Source of the DNA: Nitriliruptoraceae bacterium
Lineage (GTDB): Bacteria; Actinomycetota; Nitriliruptoria; Nitriliruptorales; Nitriliruptoraceae
Length of the DNA stretch: 6,662 nucleotides
Direction of reading: 5' to 3'
Assembly: GCA_007118045.1 (NCBI GenBank)
Contig: SKTG01000233.1
Location: forward strand, 1 to 6,662
Below, one piece after another: positions 1-5,186 of the stretch. Within the stretch, counting starts at the first letter, position 1, and each line of letters opens with the position of its first letter. The notes beneath the pieces were generated by a model. It did no database searches, was not told the DNA's origin, and saw nothing but the letters and a program-made list of their open reading frames with translations. A program made the position numbers and the translations under genes.

Positions 1-615
1 CACGATGAGTTGCGGGCGACGTACCGGTCGCGCTCGGCGCAACGGTGGCTCGAAGCGGCTCCGGGGACCGGGTCCGCGAGGTCGCGGTGCGGCTGGTCGA
101 CCACTTCGTCGACGAGGAGGTCTCCACGGGCGCCACCGAGGAGCGCGGGTTCGGGTCCACGTTCGAAGGTCTGGCCGACGGTGAAGACCTCGAGGAGCTG
201 CGACGGACCTTCACCCGGAAGGCGTACCTGGCTCGCACCCCACGACGTGGCCGGGCTGCTACTGGCCGCCGGCGTACCGCGCGCATCGCTCACGACCACC
301 TCGCTCGGTGACCTGCCCTCGGGGGTCGAGGAGGTCGAGCGCTTCCTGGCACGCCGGAGCGAGCTCGGCCTGCCGCTCGCCCCGGAGTCACCGGTGCTCC
401 TCGACGTGTGGGGAGCGGTGGTCCCTGCCGACGAGGTCGACGACCACCTGCGCCGGGCCCGTACCGTGAACGTGTCGATCGAGGGCAACGCCGGGTTCTG
501 TCGCGGGTTGCTCGAGACCCGGTACGCCGCAGGCGGCACCGGGGACGACACCGGTCGCATCGACCCGGACGTGGTGCGCGAGCCGGTCACCCGACCGCTC
601 GCGACGAAGAGCTGA
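1..615 (+). CDS. Fe-S cluster assembly (DUF59-type) protein, 3' part, frame broken
   Basis: The gene enters from the left edge, so its start and N-terminal domain are missing. Two frames carry the protein-like sequence. From about base 75 to 232 it is the frame beginning at base 3, reading VREVAVRLVDHFVDEEV and then EDLEELRRTFTRKAYLA. From about 235 to the TGA at 613-615 it is the frame beginning at base 1, reading HDVAGLLLAAGVPRASL and later VNVSIEGNAGFCRGLLETRY. The two halves join in the order I recall for the proteins called iron-sulfur (metal-sulfur) cluster assembly protein that sit between the monooxygenase genes and adh in actinobacterial propane monooxygenase loci. Their conserved parts resemble LDELRRTFQRKA and VSIEGNxxFCRGLLRTRY. 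A stop (TGA 6-8) in the second frame means another shift is likely near the edge. The break is either a sequencing/assembly error or a true pseudogene. The family call rests on remembered similarity and gene order and is moderate. Confidence 0.6.
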   Translation, partial: HDELRATYRSRSAQRWLEAAPGTGSARSRCGWSTTSSTRRSPRAPPRSAGSGPRSKVWPTVKTSRSCDGPSPGRRTWLAPHDVAGLLLAAGVPRASLTTTSLGDLPSGVEEVERFLARRSELGLPLAPESPVLLDVWGAVVPADEVDDHLRRARTVNVSIEGNAGFCRGLLETRYAAGGTGDDTGRIDPDVVREPVTRPLATKS

Positions 616-671
616 CCCGACGTCAGCGACCGGACGGGGCACCGCATCCCCATCGCCCGACCCGAACGACC

Positions 672-676
672 AGGAG
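672..676 (+). promoter_or_regulatory. Shine-Dalgarno AGGAG setting the adh start
   Basis: AGGAG ends 7 bases before the ATG at 684. The same frame is open upstream to a GTG at 408, but that extension overlaps the preceding gene and has no family-like sequence. The site fixes the start at 684. Confidence 0.75.
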
Positions 677-683
677 CGCATCC

Positions 684-1715
684 ATGAAGGCTGTCAGGTT
701 GCACGAGTACGAGCAGTGGCCGTCGCTCGACGAGGTGGCGGAGCCGGAGATCACGGGCCCGCTCGACGTGATCGTTCGGATCGGCGGTGCGGGACTGTGC
801 CGCACCGACCTGCACATCTGGGAAGGGTTGTGGGCGGAGAAGTCCGGCATCGAACTGCCCTACATCATCGGGCACGAGAACGCCGGCTGGGTCCACGAGG
901 TCGGCGCCGCCGTCAGCAACGTCGAGGTGGGAGACGCGGTCATCCTGCACCCCCTGATCACGTGCGGCCTGTGCCGTGCGTGTCGCGATGGGGACGACAT
1001 GCACTGCTCACACCAGGCGTTCCCAGGGGTGAGCACCGACGGCGGATGGGCGCAGCTGCTCAAGACCTCCGCCCGCTCGGTGGTCGCGCTGCCGGACGGC
1101 GTCGAGCCGGCGGCCGTCGCCGCCCACGCCGATGCCGGTCTGACGGCCTACCACGCGGTGAAGAAGGCCGTGATGCGGGGGATGCTCCTGCCGGGGACGA
1201 CGGCGGTCGTGATCGGGGCGGGCGGTCTCGGCCACATCGGCATCCAGTCGCTGAAGGCGTTGAGCCCGGCGGAGATCGTGGTGGTCGATCCGTCCGAGGA
1301 GGCGCTGGAGCTCGCCCGCTCGTGTGGCGCGGACCACCTCGTGCGTGCCGACGGCGACCAGGTCGCGGCCGTCCACGAGCTGACAGGAAACGGTGCCGAG
1401 GTGGTGTTCGACTTCGTCGGGGAGTTCGGCGCGGTACAGAAGGCCTTCGACATGACCAAACGTGCGGGAAGCCACTTCGTCATCGGCTACGGCGAGAACA
1501 TCGACGTGCCGACGATCGACGTGATCTCCAGCGAGCGCAGCTTCGTCGGCAACCTCGTCGGGACCTACAACGACCTCGCGGAGCTGATGGTGCTGGCCGG
1601 GCAGGGCCGCATCGATCTGCACACCCGCACGTTCGACCTCGACGACGCGGTGGAGGCGATGCAGGAGCTGCACCACGGACGTCTCCCCGGGCGCGGCATC
1701 CTCGTCCCGAGCTGA
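684..1715 (+). CDS. Zinc-dependent NAD-type alcohol dehydrogenase
   Basis: A 343-residue medium-chain dehydrogenase/reductase, the normal length for bacterial zinc alcohol dehydrogenases. It should oxidise an alcohol to the ketone or aldehyde with NAD in the cytosol. The catalytic zinc ligands are visible as C39 (GLCRTDLH), H64-E65 (GHENAG) and D150 (HADAGLTAYH). Asp rather than Cys as the third ligand is the pattern of Rhodococcus ruber ADH-A, a secondary-alcohol dehydrogenase. The four structural-zinc cysteines are C94, C97, C100 and C108. The nucleotide-binding loop is GAGGLG at 178-183, and D202 at the end of the second Rossmann strand (VVVDPSEE) favours NAD over NADP. The start at 684 is chosen for its AGGAG site and for MKAVRLHEY, a typical family N-terminus. 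The gene lies 68 bases after the Fe-S-assembly-like gene, the order seen in propane monooxygenase clusters, so oxidation of 2-propanol or a similar alcohol is a reasonable inference. Substrate cannot be read from sequence. Confidence 0.93.
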   Translation: MKAVRLHEYEQWPSLDEVAEPEITGPLDVIVRIGGAGLCRTDLHIWEGLWAEKSGIELPYIIGHENAGWVHEVGAAVSNVEVGDAVILHPLITCGLCRACRDGDDMHCSHQAFPGVSTDGGWAQLLKTSARSVVALPDGVEPAAVAAHADAGLTAYHAVKKAVMRGMLLPGTTAVVIGAGGLGHIGIQSLKALSPAEIVVVDPSEEALELARSCGADHLVRADGDQVAAVHELTGNGAEVVFDFVGEFGAVQKAFDMTKRAGSHFVIGYGENIDVPTIDVISSERSFVGNLVGTYNDLAELMVLAGQGRIDLHTRTFDLDDAVEAMQELHHGRLPGRGILVPS

Positions 1716-1753
1716 CGGCCCACACCATCCACTAGCTTGCGACGACATCGGAG

Positions 1754-1758
1754 CGGAG
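1754..1758 (+). promoter_or_regulatory. Shine-Dalgarno CGGAG before a CTG start
   Basis: CGGAG (a second copy lies at 1749-1753) ends 7 bases before CTG 1766, ideal spacing. Between the in-frame TAG at 1733-1735 and GTG 1802 there is no in-frame ATG, GTG or TTG. GTG 1802 has no purine-rich site before it. Confidence 0.5.
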
Positions 1759-1765
1759 CGGCGAA

Positions 1766-2377
1766 CTGGACGTCGAGCAGGTCCTGTCCTACGTCGGCGT
1801 CGTGACGTTCGCCATCACGGGCGCGCTGGCCGGTATCGAGAAGCGCTTCGACATCGTCGGCGTCATCATCCTCGCTGGTGTCACCGCCGTCGGCGGTGGC
1901 TCGGTACGCGACGTCGTAGCCGGAATCATCCCCCCGACGGCCCTGACGGACGAGGCTCAGCTCTGGCTACCGATCGTCGTCGGGGCGGTCGTCTTCGTGG
2001 CCCATCGACGCTTACCGACCGGCCGGCTCCTCTACGTCTTCGACACCCTGAGCCTCGGCCTGTTCACGGCCTTGGGCGCCCAACGCGGCCTCCAGGTCGA
2101 CTTCGGGTTCCTGGGGACGCTCTTCGCGGGTGGCGTGAGTGGCGTCGGCGGGGGGATCATCCGGGACGTCTTGTCGGGCTCCGTGCCGGGCGTGCTCTAC
2201 CGCTCCGGTGACCTCTACGCCTCGGCTGCCGTCGCTGGCGCCGCCTGCACCTTCCTCCTCCACGACGTGAACACCACCGCGGCGCTGCTCGTCGGCGTGG
2301 CCGTGACGGTGGCGGTGCGAGCGGGCAGCCGCCTCGCCGGTCTACAGCTCCCGGTGCCGCGCGACCAGGACCCGTGA
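1766..2377 (+). CDS. TRIC/UPF0126 family membrane protein (cation channel or glycine transporter family)
   Basis: A small, very hydrophobic inner-membrane protein with the two hallmark repeats of the TRIC (trimeric intracellular cation channel, UPF0126, YadS/YicG) family. From CTG 1766, GGGSVRD falls at about residues 43-49 and GGGIIRD at about 128-134, each closing a three-helix unit; FDTLSLGLFTALGA lies between them. About seven membrane helices are expected. Bacterial members have been studied as potassium-permeable channels, and the Pfam domain is also named as a glycine transporter, so the transported solute is open. The start is inferred. The first conventional codon, GTG 1802, would cut into helix 1 (LSYVGVVTFAITGALAG) and has no ribosome-binding site. 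CTG 1766 has CGGAG 7 bases upstream and gives 203 residues, the usual family length. The gene follows adh by 50 bases on the same strand, so it may be read through from it. No functional link to its neighbours is evident. Confidence 0.88.
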   Translation: MDVEQVLSYVGVVTFAITGALAGIEKRFDIVGVIILAGVTAVGGGSVRDVVAGIIPPTALTDEAQLWLPIVVGAVVFVAHRRLPTGRLLYVFDTLSLGLFTALGAQRGLQVDFGFLGTLFAGGVSGVGGGIIRDVLSGSVPGVLYRSGDLYASAAVAGAACTFLLHDVNTTAALLVGVAVTVAVRAGSRLAGLQLPVPRDQDP

Positions 2378-2503
2378 CCCGGATCGCTCCCGCGCGTACC
2401 CGTCGACCGCCCGTCCGGGGCACCGTCCCGCGGCACGGCCGCTGATCCCGAGCAGGCCTGCGACGTCCGCCATACCGTCGTGAGACCGAGGTGAGGGGGT
2501 GCC

Positions 2504-3142
2504 GTGACCGTCGAGGTGGCACCGGCGACGAGCGACAGGTTCGACGACGTCGCGATCATGCTGGGGCCGAAGAACCCCTCGTCGTCCGTGTGCTGGTGCC
2601 TGAGCTATCGCGTGGACTCGCGGACGAACCAGGCGTTGGTCGGTCCTGCGCGGGGCGAGTACGTCAGGACGCTGTGCGGAAGCGATCAGGGTCCCGGCGT
2701 CCTGGCCTACGACGGTGGTGAGGTCGTCGGCTGGGCGGCCGTGGCACCGCGGTCGGAGCTCCCCTTCGCACGATCACGCACGATCCCCCACGTCGACGAC
2801 CTGCCGGTCTGGTCCGTTTGGTGCATCCGGGTCCGCCCCGGACACCGCCGGCGGGGGATCTCGCACGACCTCCTCGCCGGTGCCGTGGCGTACGCACGTT
2901 CGCAGGGCGCCCCGGCCGTCGAGGGCTACCCCGTCGACAACCGTGGTGAGAAGGTCGACACGACGATGGCCTACGTGGGAACGCGCGAGCTGTTCGAGCG
3001 AGCCGGCTTCATCAAGGCCGCCGACACCCGATCGGTGTCGGGCGGCTTCCCGCGCGTGCTCATGCGGTTGGCCTTGGACCCCGAGGCATCATCGGGGAGC
3101 GGCGGTGGCTCGGGACCGTCGACCGCTGGGCGTGGCTCGTGA
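2504..3142 (+). CDS. GNAT family N-acetyltransferase, coupled to heliorhodopsin
   Basis: A 212-residue soluble protein with a GNAT acetyltransferase fold, expected to move an acetyl group from acetyl-CoA to an amine; the substrate is unknown. The acetyl-CoA site (motif A) is seen at about residues 104-123, where strand WSVWCIRVRPGHRRRG gives the R-x-x-x-R-R-G pyrophosphate loop before a helix (LLAGAVAYARSQG). The late motif YVGTRELFERAGF at about 158-169 is the usual C-terminal strand-helix of the fold. An N-terminal CWC at 30-32 (two cysteines around Trp) recurs in one GNAT subgroup as I remember it. Residues 191-212 form a Gly/Ser-rich tail outside the fold. The GTG start is preceded by GAGGTGAGGGGG (2488-2499), a strong ribosome-binding region. 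The TGA stop shares four bases (GTGA, 3139-3142) with the start of the heliorhodopsin, which implies translational coupling. A 126-base gap upstream leaves room for a promoter of this pair. Confidence 0.88.
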   Translation: MTVEVAPATSDRFDDVAIMLGPKNPSSSVCWCLSYRVDSRTNQALVGPARGEYVRTLCGSDQGPGVLAYDGGEVVGWAAVAPRSELPFARSRTIPHVDDLPVWSVWCIRVRPGHRRRGISHDLLAGAVAYARSQGAPAVEGYPVDNRGEKVDTTMAYVGTRELFERAGFIKAADTRSVSGGFPRVLMRLALDPEASSGSGGGSGPSTAGRGS

Positions 3143-3924
3143 CCACTCCACCGACCACAGGGGTCACCGCCACCGGCGTTACCTCCGAGCGACTCACCGA
3201 CCTGCGGCGCTGGAACGTGGCGCTCACCGTGCTGCACCTCGTGCAGGCCGCCGCCGTCCTCGTCCTCGCCAGTGACTTCGCGATCACGATCACGTCGTCG
3301 TTCCCCGCCGGCCCTCCCGGTACGGAGGTGCCGCCGCCCGAGCCGCTGTTCGACGTTCCGATCGGCGGGGCGATCGCGGCGTTCCTGGTACTGGCCGCCC
3401 TCGACCACCTCGTGACCGCGACGGTCGCGCGGGGCACCTACGAGCGGGACCTGCGGCGCGGGATCAACCGCTTCCGATGGGTCGAGTACTCGTTCAGCGC
3501 GTCGATCATGGTCGTGCTGATCTGCCTCTACAGCGGGATCACCGGCATCGCCGCGGTGATCGCGATACTCGGCGCCAACGTCGCGATGATCCTGTTCGGG
3601 TGGCTCCAGGAGGTGATGAACCCACCCGGTCGCTCGACGACGACCATGTCGGCGTTCTGGTTCGGCACGTTGGCCGGTCTCGCGCCCTGGGTGGCTCTCA
3701 CCGTCAACATCGTCGGAGCGGACGAGATCCCGACCTTCGTGTTCGGGATCTTCGTGTCCCTCTTCGTGTTCTTCATGAGCTTCGGGCTCAACCAGTGGTT
3801 GCAGTACCGCGGCGTCGGGCCGTGGCGGGACTACGCCTTCGGTGAGAAGGCCTACCTCGTGCTCAGCCTGGGGGCGAAGTCCGCGTTGGCCTGGCAGATC
3901 TTCGCCGGCTCGTTGGCGAGCTGA
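3139..3924 (+). CDS. Heliorhodopsin
   Basis: A complete 261-residue heliorhodopsin, the seven-helix retinal protein family whose topology is inverted (N-terminus in the cytoplasm) relative to type-1 rhodopsins. Helices lie at about 25-46, 74-95, 113-134, 136-159, 171-193, 197-223 and 236-257. Family marks are DLRRWNVALTVLHLVQ, the helix-3 start RWVEYSFSAS, NPP after helix 4, LQYRGVGPWRDYAFGEKAY, and helix 7 LSLGAKSALAWQ. By family alignment from memory to heliorhodopsin 48C12, the retinal lysine K241 is K247 here, counterion E107 is E116, S237 is S243, and H23 and H80 are H33 and H90. The helix 1-2 loop (about 53-70) is proline-rich. Two possible departures from the commonest sequence are Gly at 245, two before the lysine, and Met at 213 in FFMSF where I recall Asn. 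The family is a slow-cycle light sensor; most members do not pump ions. GTG 3139 is the only usable start and lacks a good Shine-Dalgarno, so translation probably depends on the overlapping acetyltransferase. No retinal-synthesis gene is nearby. Confidence 0.95.
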   Translation: MTTPPTTGVTATGVTSERLTDLRRWNVALTVLHLVQAAAVLVLASDFAITITSSFPAGPPGTEVPPPEPLFDVPIGGAIAAFLVLAALDHLVTATVARGTYERDLRRGINRFRWVEYSFSASIMVVLICLYSGITGIAAVIAILGANVAMILFGWLQEVMNPPGRSTTTMSAFWFGTLAGLAPWVALTVNIVGADEIPTFVFGIFVSLFVFFMSFGLNQWLQYRGVGPWRDYAFGEKAYLVLSLGAKSALAWQIFAGSLAS

Positions 3925-3927
3925 CAG

Positions 3928-3945
3928 CCCGCCCCTGCACGCGGG
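3928..3945 (+). other. Hairpin CCCGC / GCGGG just after heliorhodopsin stop
   Basis: CCCGC (3928-3932) pairs with GCGGG (3941-3945) across an 8-base loop CCCTGCAC, beginning 4 bases after the TGA at 3922-3924. No T-run follows. It overlaps the first repeat unit of this gap and is mutually compatible with the downstream hairpin at 3954-3979, so the two could act as a paired terminator or mRNA 3'-end stabiliser. Confidence 0.4.
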
Positions 3946-3977
3946 ATGCACGACCCCTGCAGGCGGCCTGCACGCGG
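3934..3977. repeat. Four tandem 11-base units with TGCA cores, operator candidate
   Basis: Units start at 3934, 3945, 3956 and 3967: CCTGCACGCGG, GATGCACGACC, CCTGCAGGCGG and CCTGCACGCGG. The first and fourth are identical and extend to a twelfth base (G). TGCA sits at the same place in all four, so the cores recur once per DNA turn on one face. The array lies in the 98-base gap between heliorhodopsin and the methyltransferase, about 45 bases before the latter's start. Direct repeats spaced 11 bases are known as operators of MerR-type light regulators (CarH/LitR), but the core there is not TGCAC, so no regulator can be named. Confidence 0.5.
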
Positions 3978-3979
3978 GG
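3954..3979 (+). terminator. Possible factor-independent-like hairpin without T-run
   Basis: TGCAGG (3958-3963) pairs with CCTGCA (3967-3972) across a 3-base CGG loop. CCCC (3954-3957) can pair with GGGG (3976-3979) after a 3-base CGC bulge. The structure is strong but no T-tract follows, so termination is uncertain. It partly results from the repeat units in the same bases. Confidence 0.35.
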
Positions 3980-4022
3980 ACGGTGATGCTCCGGTTCCTC
4001 CCCTCGACGAGCAGGAGCCGCC

Positions 4023-5174
4023 ATGACCACGCAGACCCGACCGCTGCAGTCCGCGCACGACGCCTCCTCCCCCACCATCGAACGAACCGAGCCGATCGAA
4101 CCGCGCGTCGTTGCGGAGGCGCTGAGCGAGCGACTCTTCGATGGCGCGCTCGCCACGTTGGAGCTCGCCACCATCCACCTCGGACTGCGCCTCGGACTGT
4201 ACGAGACGATCCAGCGCCTCGGGAGCGTGACCTTCGGGCGGCTCGCAGCGGAACTCGACAGCGACGAGCGCTACGTCCGCGAGTGGCTCGAGCAGCAGGC
4301 CGTGGCCGAGTTGCTCGTCTGCCCGAACCCCGACGCCACGCCCGAGGAACGCCGCTACGAGCTGCCGGACGCGACAGCGATGGTCCTGCTCGAGACGGCC
4401 ACGCCCGCGTACCTCGGGCCGGTCTCGCATCTCGCGGTCGGGGCGCTGCTCGCCGTGCCGGCGGTCGAGGAGGCGTTCCGGACCGGCGGCGGCGTGCCCT
4501 TCCACGCCTACGGCTCGGACCTCCGGCAGGGTCTCGGTCAGCTCAACGGGGCGACCTTCGACCGGGCCATCGCCGGATGGATCGCTGCGATGCCCGACAT
4601 CGACCGGCGTCTGCGGACCGTGCGCGGCGGGGCGATCCTGGACGTCGGTTGCGGTGTCGGACGCTCGACCCTCGCTCTGGCTCGCGCCTTCCCGACCACC
4701 ACGGTCCATGGCATCGACCTCGACGTGGCCTCGGTGGAGGAGGCCCGCGCTGCCGCAGCCGGAGCTGGACTGGAGGACCGCGTCACGTTCTCCGTGGATG
4801 ATGCTGCCGATCTCGCGAGCGACGCGAACGGCCGTTACGACCTCGTGACCATCCTCGAAGCGCTCCACGACATGGGTGACCCGATCGGAGCCCTGACAGC
4901 GACCCGCCGCCAGCTCCGTGTCGGCGGTGCGGTGCTGATCGCCGATCAGCTCACGCGGGATCGGTACGCCGCTGACGGGGATCCGATGGAGCGGTTCCAG
5001 TACGGCTGCAGCGTGCTGCACTGCCTGCCGGCGACCCGTGCCGAGCAGCACGTGGTCGCCAACGGCACCGTGATCCGGGCGTCGACCGTCGCCACCTGGG
5101 CGCGCGAGGCCGGGTTCGGGCCTCCCCGGGTGCTGGACATCGAGGACCCGTTCTGGCGCTTCTACCGTCTGTAG
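4023..5174 (+). CDS. Class I SAM-dependent methyltransferase with N-terminal winged helix (Rv2258c type)
   Basis: A 383-residue cytosolic protein expected to move a methyl group from S-adenosylmethionine to an unknown acceptor. Residues about 30-110 form a helical winged-helix dimerisation region (ALATLELATIHLGLRLGLYETI, then LAAELDSDERYVREWLEQQAVAELL). This two-part layout is that of the mycobacterial Rv2258c family and of small-molecule O-methyltransferases. The catalytic domain starts at about 203 with SAM motif I, ILDVGCGVGRSTLALA (G-x-G-x-G loop at 209-213). The acidic ribose-binding residue is D232 or D234 in VHGIDLD, and LVTILEALHDMGDP at about 274-287 covers the post-motif region. About 180 C-terminal residues complete the Rossmann fold and the active-site lid. 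The ATG has AGGAG (4013-4017) 5 bases upstream. The next gene begins 12 bases after the stop, so the two share a transcript. The substrate cannot be deduced. Confidence 0.9.
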   Translation: MTTQTRPLQSAHDASSPTIERTEPIEPRVVAEALSERLFDGALATLELATIHLGLRLGLYETIQRLGSVTFGRLAAELDSDERYVREWLEQQAVAELLVCPNPDATPEERRYELPDATAMVLLETATPAYLGPVSHLAVGALLAVPAVEEAFRTGGGVPFHAYGSDLRQGLGQLNGATFDRAIAGWIAAMPDIDRRLRTVRGGAILDVGCGVGRSTLALARAFPTTTVHGIDLDVASVEEARAAAAGAGLEDRVTFSVDDAADLASDANGRYDLVTILEALHDMGDPIGALTATRRQLRVGGAVLIADQLTRDRYAADGDPMERFQYGCSVLHCLPATRAEQHVVANGTVIRASTVATWAREAGFGPPRVLDIEDPFWRFYRL

Positions 5175-5186
5175 GGAGATCCTCGG

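Noticed and set aside
408..683. An upstream extension of the alcohol dehydrogenase to GTG 408.
   Set aside because: The extra 92 residues are out-of-frame reading of the preceding gene. ATG 684 has a proper AGGAG and a family-typical N-terminus.
2430..2442. Hairpin GCGGC-ACG-GCCGC between the TRIC-family gene and the acetyltransferase, as a terminator.
   Set aside because: The stem is only 5 bp, the loop 3 bases, and no T-run follows. Such stems are common by chance at this GC content.
2950..3142. A GNAT-heliorhodopsin fusion by -1 ribosomal frameshifting, since the heliorhodopsin frame is open upstream to about 2950.
   Set aside because: No slippery heptamer with a downstream structure is evident, and the GTGA overlap explains the arrangement more simply.
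3139..3924. The seven-helix protein as an ordinary type-1 rhodopsin proton pump.
   Set aside because: The helix-3 motif is RWVEYS rather than the pump DTE/DTD-type triad, and helix 7 and the LQYRGVGPWRDYAFGE segment are specific to heliorhodopsins.
2971..3951. A 326-codon minus-strand frame opposite the heliorhodopsin.
   Set aside because: Its translation is highly charged (RDRDRE, EHEEGHED) and has no recognisable fold, whereas the + strand gives a textbook heliorhodopsin.
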